Of a DNA stretch of 41,640 bases, positions 8,050 to 18,301 are shown one piece after another. Made by a program: the position numbers and the translations under genes. The stretch's first letter is position 1. Every line of letters starts with the position of its first letter. Location: the NCBI GenBank assembly GCA_012719455.1, contig JAAYAJ010000059.1:1-41640 (forward strand), read 5' to 3'. The notes under the pieces are model-generated. The model was not told the origin of the DNA. It made no database searches and worked only from the letters and a program-made list of their open reading frames with translations. Source of the stretch: Acidobacteriota bacterium (GTDB lineage: Bacteria; Acidobacteriota; UBA6911).

Positions 8050-8643
8050 TTACTTTTCGAGGCGTCCCACCCTGACCTGGGCTTGGCGCACCAGCTGTTC
8101 TCCCATCGCGTACCCGGTCTGCAGCTCTTCGACGACCACCCCGTCGTGGTCCGGGTCCGAGACCGGGACGATGCCGACCGCCAGCGCCGAGTTCGGGTCG
8201 AAAGGGAGCCCGAGGGAGGGTACGGGGGTGACGCCGATCGCCTGGAGCTTTGCCCGGAACAGGTCGGCCGTCAGCCGGACCCCCTCCAGGAGATGGTCCA
8301 CCGAACCGGCGTGGGCGGCCGCCGCCATCGCCCGCTCGAGGTTGTCGAGGACCTCGAGGAAGGGGAGGACGAGCTTCCCCTTTTCCAGTTCCAGCTTCCG
8401 GTCGAAGTCTTCCTCGAGGCGGGCCCGGGTGCGCGCGATCTCATCGTTGACCTGTGCCGTTTTCTCCTTGAAGCGTTTTTCCATTTCCTCCATCCGCCCC
8501 TGGAGTTCCTCGACGTAGGAGGGATAGCGGGGCTTGGTCTCAACCGGTGCGGCCTTGTCGATTGCTTCCAGATTCACGAATTTCCTCCTGTCTACCACTT
8601 GAAACTTCCCGCGGTCCGCCTCCAACTGTTCCCGATCGCTCAT
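8050..8643 (-). CDS. grpE: Nucleotide exchange factor GrpE
   Basis: GrpE releases ADP from DnaK. The 197-residue product has a long charged helix (about residues 50-100), then LPFLEVLDNLERAM and a C-terminal beta domain ending VVEELQTGYAMGEQLVRQAQVRVG, close to the GrpE pattern. It is somewhat divergent: the usual FDPxxHEAV reads FDPNSALAV, with no His. The ATG at 8643 has a strong GGAGGAAGGG upstream. It lies 85 bases downstream of clpB on the same strand, a chaperone pair, but dnaK and dnaJ are not in the window. Confidence 0.87.
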   Translation of the reverse strand: MSDREQLEADRGKFQVVDRRKFVNLEAIDKAAPVETKPRYPSYVEELQGRMEEMEKRFKEKTAQVNDEIARTRARLEEDFDRKLELEKGKLVLPFLEVLDNLERAMAAAAHAGSVDHLLEGVRLTADLFRAKLQAIGVTPVPSLGLPFDPNSALAVGIVPVSDPDHDGVVVEELQTGYAMGEQLVRQAQVRVGRLEK

Positions 8644-8728
8644 GTTCGGTTCCCTTCCTCCTTTTTTACGGCTCCGGCCACCGATCTCCAATTTAGGGGT
8701 TCGGCGGCCGGAGGTCAATCTGGCGTCC

Positions 8729-11305
8729 TTATTTCCCGAAGACCAGCTCTCCCGAGGCCGCGTCGACATCGAGCCGCACGGCGTCTCCCGGGACGATTTC
8801 GCCCTCGAGCAGCATCAGGGCCAGGCGGTCCTGGATCTTTTTCTGGATCAGGCGCTTGAGCGGCCTGGCTCCGTATGCCGGGTCGTACCCCTCGCGCGCC
8901 AGCTCGTCGACCGCTTCCGGGGTCACCGTCAGCGTGAGGTCCTTCTGCGCCAGCAGCCGGCCCAACTGGGCGATCTGCAGTCCGACGATGTCGCGGATCA
9001 ACTCCCGGCCGAGGCGCCGGAACACGATGATGTCGTCGATCCGGTTGAGGAATTCAGGTCGGAAGGTGCTCCTGAGGGCCTCGAGCAGCTGCGGCGTCGA
9101 GGCGTCCAGGTCCTCCCCGGCTTCGATGATCGCATGGCTCCCGATGTTGGAGGTCATGATGATGACGGTGTTCTTGAAATCCACCGTCCTCCCCTTCCCG
9201 TCCGTGAGCCGGCCGTCATCCAGGATCTGCAACAGGATGTTGAACACGTCCGGGTGAGCCTTCTCGATCTCGTCGAACAGGATCACGGCATAGGGCCGGC
9301 GGCGCACCGCTTCGGTCAGGTAGCCCCCCTCGTCGTACCCCACGTACCCGGGAGGCGCGCCGATCAGCCGGGCGACCGAGTGTTTTTCCATGTACTCCGA
9401 CATGTCGATGCGGACCATAGCCCGTTCGTCGTCGAAGAGGAACTCGGCGAGTGCGCGCGCGAGCTCGGTTTTCCCCACCCCCGTGGGGCCGAGAAAAATG
9501 AAGGAGCCCATGGGACGCCGGATGTCCTGCAGCCCGGCGCGTGCGCGGCGGATCGCGTTCGCCACCGCCTCGAGCGCGGCGTCCTGCCCGAGGACCCGTT
9601 CCCGCAGCCGGTCCTCCATGTGGACCAGCTTCTGGACTTCCCCTTCCAGCATCCGGGTGACCGGGATCCCGGTCCATTTGGCGACCACATCGGCGATGTC
9701 CTCCTCGTCGACCTCTTCCTTCAGGAACTTCCGGGTGGACTGGAGCTCGGCCAGCTTCTCGTTTTCCGCCGACAACCGGGACCGGAGTTCGACCAGGGTG
9801 CCGTAGCGCAGCTCGGCCGCCCGGCCTAGGTCCCCGGACCGCTCGGCGTTCTGTTCCTCCGCTCCGACGCTCTCGATCCGCTCCTTGATCGACCGGATGG
9901 AGCCGATGATCTCTCGCTCCTTCTGCCAGTGCAGCTTCATCCCGGCACTCTTCTCCCTCAGTTCGACGAGCTCCCCGTTCAGGGCGTCGAGCCTCTCGTG
10001 CGACGCCTTGTCGGTTTCCTTGGCCAGGGCCTGGCGCTCGATTTCGAGCTGGGTGATGCGGCGCTCCACCTCGTCGATCTCGACCGGCATGCTGTCGATT
10101 TCTATCCGCAGCCGGGAGGCGGCCTCGTCGACCAGGTCCACGGCCTTGTCGGGGAGAAAACGGTCCGCAATGTAGCGGTGCGACAGCGACGCGGCCGCCA
10201 CCAGCGCGGAGTCGGTGATCCGCACCCCGTGGTGTACCTCGTATTTTTCCTTCAACCCCCGGAGGATGGCGACGGTGTCCTCGACCGAGGGCTCCCCTAC
10301 GTAGACGGGCTGGAAGCGGCGCTCGAGCGCGGCGTCCTTTTCGATGTACTTCTTGTATTCGTTGAGCGTGGTGGCGCCGATGCAGCGCAGCTGCCCTCGG
10401 GCCAGGGCGGGCTTGAGCATATTGGAGGCGTCGATCGCCCCTTCGGCCGAGCCCGCACCCACCAGGGTGTGGAGCTCGTCGATGAACAGGATCACGTTCC
10501 CGGCCGATTCCTCGATTTCGCGCAGGACCGCCTTCAGCCGGTCCTCGAATTCTCCCCGGTACTTCGCGCCCGCCAGCATGCCCCCCAAGTCAAGGGCTGC
10601 CACCTGCTTCCGCTTGAGAGTCTCCGGGATGTCCCCCGCGACGATTCTCTGCGCCAGCCCTTCCACGATAGCTGTCTTGCCTACTCCAGGTTCCCCGATC
10701 AGCACGGGATTGTTTTTCGTGCGGCGCGACAGGACCTGGATCACTCTGCGGATCTCGTCGTCCCGCCCGATCACGGGATCGAGTTTCCCCCGGCGTGCGA
10801 GTTCGGTCAGGTCCTGCGCGTAGCGCTTGAGCGCCTGGTATTTATCCTCCGCGTTGGGGTCGGTCACCCGTTGGCTGCCGCGGATGGATGCCAGTGCCTT
10901 GAGCAGGTCCGCTTTTTCCGCTCCCTGGGAGCGGAGGAGCCTGCCTGCGAACCCCTCGCCGGCCGCCAGGGCCAGCAGGAGGTGTTCGGTCGAGACGTAT
11001 TCGTCCTTGAACTGGTCGGCCTCCCTGGCCGCCTCCTGCATCAGTGCTTCCATCCTGGGAGAGAGGGCGGGACGCGTCCCCTGCACCCGGGGCAGGGTGG
11101 CGAAATGCCCCTCGAGTTCCTTCCGGATGGCGCCCGCCGATACGCCCAGCTTCTCGAGCAGCGGCGCCACCAGCCCGTCATCCTGCCCGATCAGCGCGTC
11201 AAGCAGGTGCTCGGGCGTGAGCTCGGCGCTTGCGAGCGATTCCGCCTTCCGCCCTGCCGATTGCAGGGCTTCCTGTGCCTTGAAGGTGAATTTGTCCAGC
11301 CGCAT
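8729..11305 (-). CDS. clpB: ATP-dependent disaggregase ClpB
   Basis: ClpB is a hexameric AAA+ chaperone that, with DnaK/GrpE, pulls proteins out of aggregates. The 858-residue product is of standard length: an N-terminal Clp repeat domain, a first AAA+ module with GEPGVGKTA, a long coiled-coil middle domain (roughly residues 410-530), and a second module with [10 protein letters not shown], the pore loop motif GYVGYDEGG and Walker [12 protein letters not shown]. No ClpP-binding IGF/L loop stands out, which fits ClpB rather than ClpA/ClpC. It is followed by grpE. Confidence 0.97.
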   Translation of the reverse strand: MRLDKFTFKAQEALQSAGRKAESLASAELTPEHLLDALIGQDDGLVAPLLEKLGVSAGAIRKELEGHFATLPRVQGTRPALSPRMEALMQEAAREADQFKDEYVSTEHLLLALAAGEGFAGRLLRSQGAEKADLLKALASIRGSQRVTDPNAEDKYQALKRYAQDLTELARRGKLDPVIGRDDEIRRVIQVLSRRTKNNPVLIGEPGVGKTAIVEGLAQRIVAGDIPETLKRKQVAALDLGGMLAGAKYRGEFEDRLKAVLREIEESAGNVILFIDELHTLVGAGSAEGAIDASNMLKPALARGQLRCIGATTLNEYKKYIEKDAALERRFQPVYVGEPSVEDTVAILRGLKEKYEVHHGVRITDSALVAAASLSHRYIADRFLPDKAVDLVDEAASRLRIEIDSMPVEIDEVERRITQLEIERQALAKETDKASHERLDALNGELVELREKSAGMKLHWQKEREIIGSIRSIKERIESVGAEEQNAERSGDLGRAAELRYGTLVELRSRLSAENEKLAELQSTRKFLKEEVDEEDIADVVAKWTGIPVTRMLEGEVQKLVHMEDRLRERVLGQDAALEAVANAIRRARAGLQDIRRPMGSFIFLGPTGVGKTELARALAEFLFDDERAMVRIDMSEYMEKHSVARLIGAPPGYVGYDEGGYLTEAVRRRPYAVILFDEIEKAHPDVFNILLQILDDGRLTDGKGRTVDFKNTVIIMTSNIGSHAIIEAGEDLDASTPQLLEALRSTFRPEFLNRIDDIIVFRRLGRELIRDIVGLQIAQLGRLLAQKDLTLTVTPEAVDELAREGYDPAYGARPLKRLIQKKIQDRLALMLLEGEIVPGDAVRLDVDAASGELVFGK

Positions 11306-11389
11306 GTTCCTTTATCCTCGATATAGGTTATGGGGTCCGCCGGACCGCCGGAATCCCGTTGTTTCAACCGCGTTTCTTAGTCCGCACAT

Positions 11390-11418
11390 TACATAAGATC
11401 TGAGTGTGTTGCTGTCAA
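11390..11418 (-). promoter_or_regulatory. Candidate sigma-70-type promoter for clpB
   Basis: The minus strand has a perfect TTGACA -35 (11413-11418), a 17-base spacer and TATGTA (11390-11395) as a weak -10. It lies about 85 bases before the clpB ATG. I saw no CIRCE element and no properly spaced sigma-32 site. Confidence 0.4.
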
Positions 11419-11542
11419 GTATTCCCGGCGGGCCGGGCGGGGGGAGCGGGGACGGAGGGGCGGGGCGATGTGGAGGAGCCCGAACGCAGGCGCCGCCGGG
11501 GGAAGGAAATTCCATTCCGCCGGCCGCCGGTCCCCCGCTTTA

Positions 11543-11551
11543 TGGTATAAT
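11543..11551 (+). promoter_or_regulatory. Extended -10 promoter for ileS
   Basis: TGG followed by a perfect TATAAT (11546-11551), 28 bases before the ileS start codon. No good -35 is present, as is common for extended -10 promoters. A small inverted repeat, TCCTGC/GCAGGA (11551-11568), overlaps the -10 end and the ribosome site. Confidence 0.6.
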
Positions 11552-11579
11552 CCTGCCTTTTTGCAGGAGAGGCTCGGCC

Positions 11580-14393
11580 GTGACCCTACAGATCAAGAAC
11601 ACCCTGAACCTTCCGAAGACTTCCTTTGGGATGAAAGCGAACCTCCCCGTGCGCGAACCGGAAATGGTCCGGCACTGGGACGAGATCGACGTCTACGGGA
11701 AGATCCGCCGGGCGCGCGCCGGAGCCCCCGGGTTCGTGCTGCACGACGGGCCGCCTTACGCCAACGGCGCCATCCACATGGGGCACGCGTTCAACAAGAT
11801 TCTCAAGGACATCATCGTGAAGTCGCGGACCATGATGGGGTTCGACGCGCCCTACGTCCCCGGCTGGGACTGTCACGGGCTCCCGATCGAGATCAAGGTG
11901 GAGGAGCAGCTGGGCCGACGAAAGGCCGAACTGGACCGGCTGGCTATCCGCCGGGAGTGTCGCAAGTACGCGGAAAAGTTTATCGACATCCAGAGACAGG
12001 GATTCAAGCGGCTGGAGGTGTTCGGCGAGTGGGATGATCCCTACTTGACCATGAGCCACCGCTACGAGGCGGAGATCGCGCGCGCGTTCGGCCGCTGCGT
12101 CGACAAGGGTCTGGTGTACAAGGGACTGAAGCCGGTCCACTGGTGCTCTTCCTGCCTGACGGCGCTGGCCGAAGCGGAGGTGGAGTACGAGGACCATACC
12201 AGCCCCTCGGTCTATGTCGCCTTCCCGGTGGAGTCGGACCTTGCCGAGGTGGACCCCGCTCTCGGCGGCCGGGACTGGTCCGTCGTCATCTGGACCACCA
12301 CTCCGTGGACCCTCCCCGCCAACCTGGCTATCGCCTTCCACCCCGAATACGACTACTCCGCGGTGCGGGTGGGGGACCGGGGCTACATCGTCGCGACCGA
12401 GTTGCTCGCCGCGGTCTCCGCTAAGTGCGGCTGGGGGGAGCCGGAGGAGGTTGCGCGCTTCAAGGGGCAGGCCCTGGACCGGCGCCGGGCGCGCCACCCG
12501 TTCATCGACCGCGCATCGCTCCTGGTGCTGGCCGATTACGTGACGCTGGATGCCGGCACCGGTTGCGTGCACACCGCCCCGGGGCACGGAGCGGACGACT
12601 ACGTCACCGGCATGAATTACCGGCTGGAGACCCTCTGCCCGGTGGATGATCACGGCCGTTTTCTCCAGACCGTGGAGCATTTCGGCGGGCAGCCGGTGTT
12701 TGCCGCCAATCCCGCGATCGTCGAGTTGCTGCGCGGGACGGGGGCGCTGTTGCACGGCGAGGAGTTTCAGCATTCCTACCCGCACTGCTGGCGCTGCCAC
12801 CAACCCATCATCTTCCGCGCCACGCCGCAGTGGTTCATCGCGATGGACAAGGGCGGCCTCAGGGACGCGGCGCTGAAGGCGATCAAGGATGTCCGCTGGA
12901 TCCCCGCCTGGGGCGAGGAACGGATCGGCAACATGGTGAGGGAGCGGCCCGACTGGTGCATTTCGCGCCAGCGCGCCTGGGGGGTGCCCATCATCGCCTT
13001 CTACTGCCGGGGGTGTGGCGAGACCTTGCTCGACGGGAAGATCGTCGAGCATGTCGCCGCCGTCTTCGACCGCGAGGGGGCCGACGCCTGGTACAGGCAC
13101 GCACCGGGTGAACTGCTCCCCGAAGGGACGGAGTGCCCCCGCTGCGGCGGCCGTGATTTCCGCCAGGAGTTCGATATCCTGGACGTCTGGTTCGATTCCG
13201 GCAGCAGCCACTTGGCCACTCTCGGCTCCCGTGCCGACATGCCCTGGCCCTCCGACCTCTACATCGAGGGGGGGGACCAGTACCGCGGGTGGTTCCAAAG
13301 TTCGCTCCTGATCGCCGTGGCGCTCCGGGGCCGGGCGCCCTACCGCGCCGCCATCACCCATGGCTGGACCCTCGACGAGAAGGGGCGGACGATGTCCAAA
13401 TCAAAGGGGATCGGGATCGACCCCAACGATCTGGTCAAGGCGCGCGGGGCGGAGATCGCGCGCCTGCTCGTCAGTTCGGTCAACTACGTGGAGGACGTCC
13501 GCATCTTCGACGAGCTGCTCGACCGCCTGGGGGAGGCGTACCGGAAGATCCGCAACACCTGCCGCTTCATGCTGGGCAACCTCGGCAACCAGCAGGACCC
13601 CGGCCACCCGCGCTTCGATCCCGCGACCGACAGCGTTCCCTATGACCAGATGCTCGAAATCGACCGCTGGGCCCTGGTGCGCACCGGGCGCCTGGTCAGG
13701 AAATGCCTCAAGGGGTACGAGGAGTACCAGTTTCACCAGGTTTACGGGGCCCTGTACCATTTCTGCACCGTGGACCTGTCCGCCTTCTACCTCGATATCC
13801 TGAAAGACCGGCTCTACACCGCGCCCACCCACTCGGTCGCGCGCCGGTCGGCGCAGACCGCGCTGTGGCGGATCCTGGACGCCTTCACCCGGCTCATCGC
13901 CCCGATCCTTTCCTTCACGAGCGAGGAGGTCTACGCGGCGATGCACGAGGGGCTCCCCACCCCGGGCCGCGAGGAATCGGTACATCTCCTCCTCTTCCCG
14001 GAAGTCGAGGAGCGGCAGGGGGGGGATGCCCTGATCGAGGAGTGGGACCGCCTCCGCCAGGTGAGGGAATCGGTTCTGAAAGAGCTCGAGGAGGCCCGCC
14101 AGGGAGGGCTCATCGGCAACGCGCTGGAGGCGGCGGTTCAAATCCGCGCCGCCGGTGAAACCGCCGCGCTGCTCGAGCGCCACCGCGGGGAACTCCCCGC
14201 CCTCTTCATCGTCTCCCAGGTGGAATTCACCACGGACGCGGCAGTTGGAGACGGGGTGCGGGTCGAAATCCGGAAGGCTGAGGGGAGCAAGTGCGAACGC
14301 TGCTGGAACTACGCGCGGACCGTGGGGGCGGATGCGGCCTTCCCCACCCTCTGCGACCGTTGTGTCCCGGTGGTCGAAGGGATGGCGCGATGA
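11580..14393 (+). CDS. ileS: Isoleucyl-tRNA synthetase
   Basis: IleS charges tRNA-Ile and edits mischarged valine. The 937-residue product has class I signatures: the HIGH-type motif in GAIHMGHAF, the KMSKS-type TMSKSKG, [15 protein letters not shown] editing-domain sequence, and a C-terminal zinc finger with CERCWNY and a second CDRC pair, typical of bacterial type 1 IleS. The frame is open far upstream, but the GTG at 11580 gives the family-like N-terminus with [10 protein letters not shown] and has AGGAGAGG nearby. lspA follows almost directly, a common arrangement, here bridged by a tiny ORF. Confidence 0.96.
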   Translation: MTLQIKNTLNLPKTSFGMKANLPVREPEMVRHWDEIDVYGKIRRARAGAPGFVLHDGPPYANGAIHMGHAFNKILKDIIVKSRTMMGFDAPYVPGWDCHGLPIEIKVEEQLGRRKAELDRLAIRRECRKYAEKFIDIQRQGFKRLEVFGEWDDPYLTMSHRYEAEIARAFGRCVDKGLVYKGLKPVHWCSSCLTALAEAEVEYEDHTSPSVYVAFPVESDLAEVDPALGGRDWSVVIWTTTPWTLPANLAIAFHPEYDYSAVRVGDRGYIVATELLAAVSAKCGWGEPEEVARFKGQALDRRRARHPFIDRASLLVLADYVTLDAGTGCVHTAPGHGADDYVTGMNYRLETLCPVDDHGRFLQTVEHFGGQPVFAANPAIVELLRGTGALLHGEEFQHSYPHCWRCHQPIIFRATPQWFIAMDKGGLRDAALKAIKDVRWIPAWGEERIGNMVRERPDWCISRQRAWGVPIIAFYCRGCGETLLDGKIVEHVAAVFDREGADAWYRHAPGELLPEGTECPRCGGRDFRQEFDILDVWFDSGSSHLATLGSRADMPWPSDLYIEGGDQYRGWFQSSLLIAVALRGRAPYRAAITHGWTLDEKGRTMSKSKGIGIDPNDLVKARGAEIARLLVSSVNYVEDVRIFDELLDRLGEAYRKIRNTCRFMLGNLGNQQDPGHPRFDPATDSVPYDQMLEIDRWALVRTGRLVRKCLKGYEEYQFHQVYGALYHFCTVDLSAFYLDILKDRLYTAPTHSVARRSAQTALWRILDAFTRLIAPILSFTSEEVYAAMHEGLPTPGREESVHLLLFPEVEERQGGDALIEEWDRLRQVRESVLKELEEARQGGLIGNALEAAVQIRAAGETAALLERHRGELPALFIVSQVEFTTDAAVGDGVRVEIRKAEGSKCERCWNYARTVGADAAFPTLCDRCVPVVEGMAR

Positions 14394-14443
14394 CGGCAAA
14401 GGGAAGGGATATGTCGGCCCGCCGTCCGGGACCGCGGCGATGA
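14390..14443 (+). CDS. Possible 17-codon linker ORF between ileS and lspA
   Basis: An ATG at 14390 overlaps the ileS stop (ATGA), runs 17 codons, and ends in a TGA that overlaps the lspA ATG (again ATGA). The peptide is basic and low-complexity ([11 protein letters not shown]) and unlikely to have a function of its own. Its value would be to carry ribosomes from ileS to lspA by two successive stop-start overlaps. A GGAAGGG inside it is not placed well for lspA. It may be chance. Confidence 0.3.
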   Translation: MTAKGRDMSARRPGPRR

Positions 14444-14943
14444 AGAGGAGACACTTCCTGGTTGCCTTGGCGATCCTGGCCCTCGACCAGGGGACCAAAT
14501 GGCTGGCCGTGAGGGAACTGGCGGGGGGGCGGGACCTGGAGATCGTCCCCGGCTTCCTCCGGCTGTCCTACGTCGAGAACACCGGTGTGGCCTTCGGGCT
14601 GTTCGACGGGGCGGCGTCTCCCTGGAAGCCCTGGATCCTGGGGGGGCTGGCGCTCGCGGCCATCGCCACGATCATCCTTTACGGCTTGCATGCCCCGAAG
14701 GAGCGGAAGCTGCTGCACCTGGCCCTGGCGGGAACCCTGGGTGGGGTCGCCGGCAACCTGGTCGACCGCGTGGCGCGGGGGTATGTGGTCGATTTCGTCG
14801 AGTTCCACCTCCGCAACTCCTTCCATTGGCCGAATTTCAATGTCGCCGATTCCGCCATCACGGTCGGAGTCGCCCTGCTTTTGGTCGATACCCTGAGACA
14901 TCCGGAGCACACTTCATCCGTCCCGCCCGGGGGTGGGCCATGA
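14440..14943 (+). CDS. lspA: Lipoprotein signal peptidase
   Basis: LspA is the inner-membrane aspartic protease that removes signal peptides from diacylglyceryl-prolipoproteins. The 167-residue product has the expected hydrophobic helices and both catalytic-Asp regions: GNLVDRVARGYVVDF and FNVADSAITVG. The DQGTKW and ENTGVAFGLF motifs are also present. Its start overlaps a tiny ORF after ileS and its stop overlaps the lolA-like ATG by four bases (ATGA), so lipoprotein processing and carriage look translationally linked. Confidence 0.95.
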   Translation: MKRRHFLVALAILALDQGTKWLAVRELAGGRDLEIVPGFLRLSYVENTGVAFGLFDGAASPWKPWILGGLALAAIATIILYGLHAPKERKLLHLALAGTLGGVAGNLVDRVARGYVVDFVEFHLRNSFHWPNFNVADSAITVGVALLLVDTLRHPEHTSSVPPGGGP

Positions 14944-15644
14944 GGGGTGGAGGGTCAGGCGCATTTTTTCGGCTGGGCCGCGCCGCCGGCACGCTCCTTC
15001 TGGCCCTTGCCGCCCTGGGTCCGGGCGCGGCGCCGGTCCGTGCCCAGGACCCCGCCGCCTGGCTTGCCGCGCTGGAGAAACGCTACGCCGCGGTGGAAAC
15101 GGCCACCGGGGAATTTCAACAGACCTACCGGGCGCCCGGCGTGGACCAGGTGGAATCGGGGGTCTTCTGGCTGAAGCGGCCGGGGCTGATGCGCTGGGAA
15201 TACCGGACTCCGGAGGAGAAACTGTTCGTGGCCGACGGACGGGAGAGTTTTCTCTACGTTCCTTCCGAGCGCCAGGTCACGGTTCAACCGCTCACTCCCG
15301 AGGATTTCGAGGGGACTCCGCTGGGATTCCTGCTGGGGGCGAAGAACCTCGCGCGGGGGTACGAGCCCTCCCCCGATGGAGGGACGCCGCTGCTGGAGGG
15401 GACGGTGCTGCTGCGACTCGAGCCGAAGCACCCGGAGTCAGGCTACGACTACCTGGTGCTGGAAATGGACCGGGCCAGCTGCGATATACGGCGCATCGTC
15501 ATCCGGGAGCATGTCGGAAACACCTCCGAGTTCCTGCTTTCTAATGTCACCACCAACGTCCGGGTGCCCGCGGGCCGGTTCCGTTTCACCCCCCCGCGCG
15601 GCGTCGAGGTGCTGCGCCTGGGCGACAACGATCGGAGGGAATGA
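14940..15644 (+). CDS. lolA: LolA-type periplasmic lipoprotein carrier
   Basis: LolA ferries lipoproteins from the LolCDE complex to the outer membrane. The 234-residue product has an N-terminal signal peptide (hydrophobic run ending about APVRAQ), then GEFQQTYRAPG, GVFWLKRPGLMRWEY, FVADGRESFLYVP and a C-terminal FRFTPPRGVEV, a clear LolA pattern. The ATG overlaps the lspA stop. A long upstream extension of the frame is a shadow through lspA. The neighbouring lipoprotein signal peptidase supports the role. Confidence 0.88.
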   Translation: MRGGGSGAFFRLGRAAGTLLLALAALGPGAAPVRAQDPAAWLAALEKRYAAVETATGEFQQTYRAPGVDQVESGVFWLKRPGLMRWEYRTPEEKLFVADGRESFLYVPSERQVTVQPLTPEDFEGTPLGFLLGAKNLARGYEPSPDGGTPLLEGTVLLRLEPKHPESGYDYLVLEMDRASCDIRRIVIREHVGNTSEFLLSNVTTNVRVPAGRFRFTPPRGVEVLRLGDNDRRE

Positions 15645-15651
15645 GACTGCG

Positions 15652-16458
15652 ATGAAGGATTTAGAGAGGTTCGTGAAGGTGGGGACCGCGTGTGCATTGG
15701 AAGCGGGACGGTTGCTATCGGCACGGTACCGTACCGGGTTCGCTGTTGCTCACAAGGGGGCCATCAACCTGGTGACCGAGGTCGACCTGGAGGTCGAGGA
15801 ACGGATGGTCGCACGCCTGCTTGGGGAATTTCCCGATCACTCGATCCTGGCCGAGGAGCGTCACAGCCGCGCGACGCCGGGCCCGGTCTGCTGGGTGATC
15901 GACCCGCTTGACGGCACCACCAATTATGCCCACGGCTACCCCGATTTTTCCGTTTCCATCGCGCTCCAGGTCGACGGGGAGATCGAGTGGGGGGCGGTGC
16001 ATAACCCGCTGCGGGAGGAGCTGTTCCTCGCGCGCCGGGGGGGCGGGGCCTTTTTGAACGGCGTGCGGCTGGCGGTTTCCGGCGTGGAGAGCCTGGACCA
16101 GAGCCTGCTGGCGACCGGGTTCCCCTACGACGTCCGGACCAGCCCCCGGAACAACCTCGCCGAATTCTGCGCATTCGCCGTGCGCTGCCACGGGATCCGC
16201 CGGAGCGGTTCGGCCGCCCTCGACCTCTGCCACGTGGCCGCGGGCCGGTTGGACGGCTTCTGGGAACTCAAGCTCAACCCCTGGGACTGCGCCGCCGGGT
16301 ACCTGGCGGTCCGGGAAGCGGGAGGGCGGGTGACCGATTACCGCGGGGTCGAGGGGGGGATCCACGACGGGGAGGTGATCGCCTCCAACGGCCGGATCCA
16401 CGAAGAGATGATCGAGACACTGGCCCCGGGCGGGCCGGCCGGGATTGTGCTATCTTGA
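15652..16458 (+). CDS. Inositol monophosphatase family protein (SuhB-like)
   Basis: The 268-residue product is a Mg-dependent phosphatase of the IMPase superfamily. Motifs: EVDLEVEE (early acidic residues), the signature WVIDPLDGTTNYAHG, and the C-terminal WDCAAGYLAVREAGG. Substrates in the family include inositol-1-phosphate and other sugar or nucleotide phosphates, and SuhB also acts in rRNA transcription complexes; sequence alone cannot choose. The ATG is seven bases after the lolA stop region. The C-terminus reaches the uvrC promoter. Confidence 0.88.
   Translation: MKDLERFVKVGTACALEAGRLLSARYRTGFAVAHKGAINLVTEVDLEVEERMVARLLGEFPDHSILAEERHSRATPGPVCWVIDPLDGTTNYAHGYPDFSVSIALQVDGEIEWGAVHNPLREELFLARRGGGAFLNGVRLAVSGVESLDQSLLATGFPYDVRTSPRNNLAEFCAFAVRCHGIRRSGSAALDLCHVAAGRLDGFWELKLNPWDCAAGYLAVREAGGRVTDYRGVEGGIHDGEVIASNGRIHEEMIETLAPGGPAGIVLS
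16448..16456 (+). promoter_or_regulatory. Extended -10 promoter just before uvrC
   Basis: TGC followed by TATCTT, embedded in the last codons of the preceding phosphatase gene. Only six bases (GATCTC) separate it from the GTG at 16463, so a start at the usual distance would fall on the start codon: a candidate leaderless transcript. No Shine-Dalgarno is visible. Confidence 0.45.
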
Positions 16459-16462
16459 TCTC

Positions 16463-18301
16463 GTGCTGCAGCGTAAACTCGACCATCTGCCGGCCGAGCC
16501 CGGCGTCTATATCTACCGGAACGTCCGGGGGAAGATCCTCTATGTCGGCAAGGCCCGCTCCTTGCGCCAGCGGGTACGTTCCTATTTCCAGGAGAGCCGC
16601 CCGCACGACCTGAAAACGCGCCACCTGGTGGCCGAGATCGCCGACCTGGAAACCATCATCACCGACACCGAAGTCGAGGCCCTGATCCTCGAGTCCACCC
16701 TGGTCCGGAAGCACCAGCCCAAGTACAATATCCACCTGAAGGATGACAAGAGTTTCCCGTACCTCAAGCTGACAGTCCAGGAACCCTACCCGCGCATCTT
16801 CATCACCCGCCGGGTGCACAGGGACGGGGCTCTCTATTTCGGCCCCTTCCTCCCCGCGGGGCACGCCCGGCGGACGGTGAAGCTGGTGAACCGCTATTTC
16901 CAGCTGCGCACCTGCAACCTGGAGATCGACGGCACGCTCGACCGTCCCTGCCTGGATTACCAGATGAAACGCTGCCTGGGCCCATGCGTCGCGACGCTCT
17001 GTTCGAAGGAGGAGTACGCGCGCGCGGTCGATGATGTCCGGTTGCTCCTTTCGGGTCGGACGGAGGAGCTCGTGCGCCTGCTCGAGCGCCGCATGGAAGC
17101 GGCCGCGGAGGAACTGCGTTACGAAGCGGCGGCCGTGTACCGGGACTGGATCGCCATGGTGCGGGAGATGTCGGAGCGCCAGAAGATGGCGCTCGAGGGG
17201 GAGGACGACCGCGATTTTTTCGGCTACCACCAGGAGGGGGCGCAACTGGCGCTCGAGGTCTTCGTGCAACGCGGGGGGAGGGTGGTCGGTCGGCGCGAGT
17301 TTTTCTGGGAAGACCTGATCTCCTTCAATCCGGGGGAATTCCTGTCGGAGGCGCTGCGCCAGTATTACCTGCAGGACGGCTTCATCCCCGGGGAAATCCT
17401 CCTGCCGGCGGACGTGGAGGACGCCGAGGTCCTCGAGGCCTGGCTGTCGGAGCGCAGGCGGGGGCGGGTCCATATCCGGTCTCCGCGGCGGGGGCTGAAA
17501 TCGGAAATGCTCGACCTCGTGATGCGCAACGCGCGGATGGCCTTCGACACCCGCTTCCGCATCCTGAGACCCCGGGGGGAAGAGCTGCTCGAGCCGCTGC
17601 GGGAGGCGCTGGGCCTCTCCTCCCTCCCCCGGAGGATCGAAACCTTCGATATCTCCCACGTCCAGGGGGCTGACACCGTGGCCAGCATGGTCCTCTGCCG
17701 CAACGGGGAGATGCAGCGCGCGGGCTACCGGAAATTCAGGATCGAGAGCGTGAAGGGGCCGGACGATTTCGCCTCCATGCGCGAGGTCATCCACCGGCAT
17801 TACGGGAAAGTGCTCGAGCAGGAGGATGGGGAGTTCCCCGATCTCGTGCTCATTGACGGCGGAAAGGGGCAACTGGCGGCGGCGGCATCCGCCCTGGCCG
17901 ACCTGGGGCTGGAGCACCTGGCGGTGGCCGCCATCGCCAAGAGGGAAGAGGTGATCTTCGTCAAGGGGAGGGAGGGCGCACCCGTAGTGCTCCCCCGGGA
18001 GTCCCCGGCCCTGCACCTGATCCAGCGCATGCGGGACGAGGCCCACCGGTTCGCCGTCACCTACCACCGCAAGCGGCGGGAATTGCGCGATTTCGATTCC
18101 GAACTCATGGATATCCCCGGGATCGGGGAGGTGCGGCGCAAGGTGCTGCTGCGGGCCTTCGGGAGCTTGGAGCGGGTCAAGGGGGCGACTTTTGACGAAC
18201 TATCCCCCTACGTGGGCCCCAGGACCGCCGCCCGGATCCTGGAACACTTCGCCAAAAAACAGCCCCTTCCGCTACACGATGCTGAAGTCGGAGACGGTTG
18301 A
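16463..18301 (+). CDS. uvrC: Excinuclease ABC subunit C
   Basis: UvrC makes both incisions in nucleotide excision repair. The 612-residue product has the N-terminal GIY-YIG nuclease (GVYIYRN, ILYVGKARSLRQRV), a Cys-containing linker (CLDYQMKRCLGPC), a UVR motif region near residue 200, the C-terminal RNase H-like nuclease (ETFDISHVQG, LVLIDGGKGQL) and a helix-hairpin-helix pair (LMDIPGIGEVRRK, LSPYVGPRTAARIL). Start choice is between TTG 16445 and GTG 16463; the GTG gives MLQRKLDHLPAEPGVY, the usual beginning. The 3' end overlaps the convergent gene by 30 bases. Confidence 0.95.
   Translation: MLQRKLDHLPAEPGVYIYRNVRGKILYVGKARSLRQRVRSYFQESRPHDLKTRHLVAEIADLETIITDTEVEALILESTLVRKHQPKYNIHLKDDKSFPYLKLTVQEPYPRIFITRRVHRDGALYFGPFLPAGHARRTVKLVNRYFQLRTCNLEIDGTLDRPCLDYQMKRCLGPCVATLCSKEEYARAVDDVRLLLSGRTEELVRLLERRMEAAAEELRYEAAAVYRDWIAMVREMSERQKMALEGEDDRDFFGYHQEGAQLALEVFVQRGGRVVGRREFFWEDLISFNPGEFLSEALRQYYLQDGFIPGEILLPADVEDAEVLEAWLSERRRGRVHIRSPRRGLKSEMLDLVMRNARMAFDTRFRILRPRGEELLEPLREALGLSSLPRRIETFDISHVQGADTVASMVLCRNGEMQRAGYRKFRIESVKGPDDFASMREVIHRHYGKVLEQEDGEFPDLVLIDGGKGQLAAAASALADLGLEHLAVAAIAKREEVIFVKGREGAPVVLPRESPALHLIQRMRDEAHRFAVTYHRKRRELRDFDSELMDIPGIGEVRRKVLLRAFGSLERVKGATFDELSPYVGPRTAARILEHFAKKQPLPLHDAEVGDG

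Noticed and set aside
6689-8518. Long plus-strand open frame of 609 codons opposite nuoF and grpE
   Set aside because: It is antisense to two clear genes; composition is Gly/Asp/Val/Pro-rich without any motif, as expected for the complementary frame of GC-rich coding DNA.
9929-11326. 465-codon plus-strand frame opposite clpB
   Set aside because: Shadow of clpB; low-complexity composition and no family features.
11328-11367. Heat-shock (sigma-32-like) promoter before clpB: TTGAAA and CCCCATAA on the minus strand
   Set aside because: The two boxes are 26 bases apart, about twice the normal spacing, so this is probably chance.
11406-11579. T-box or other leader riboswitch before ileS
   Set aside because: The -10 is only 28 bases before the start codon, and no T-box sequence or antiterminator is visible.
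11586-13361. 591-codon minus-strand frame opposite ileS
   Set aside because: Shadow frame within a certain ileS gene.
14135-14145. tRNA T-loop-like GGTTCAAATCC
   Set aside because: It lies inside ileS, and no acceptor stem, D-arm or anticodon arm can be drawn around it.
16274-18067. 597-codon minus-strand frame opposite uvrC
   Set aside because: Shadow frame within a certain uvrC gene; no recognisable domains.
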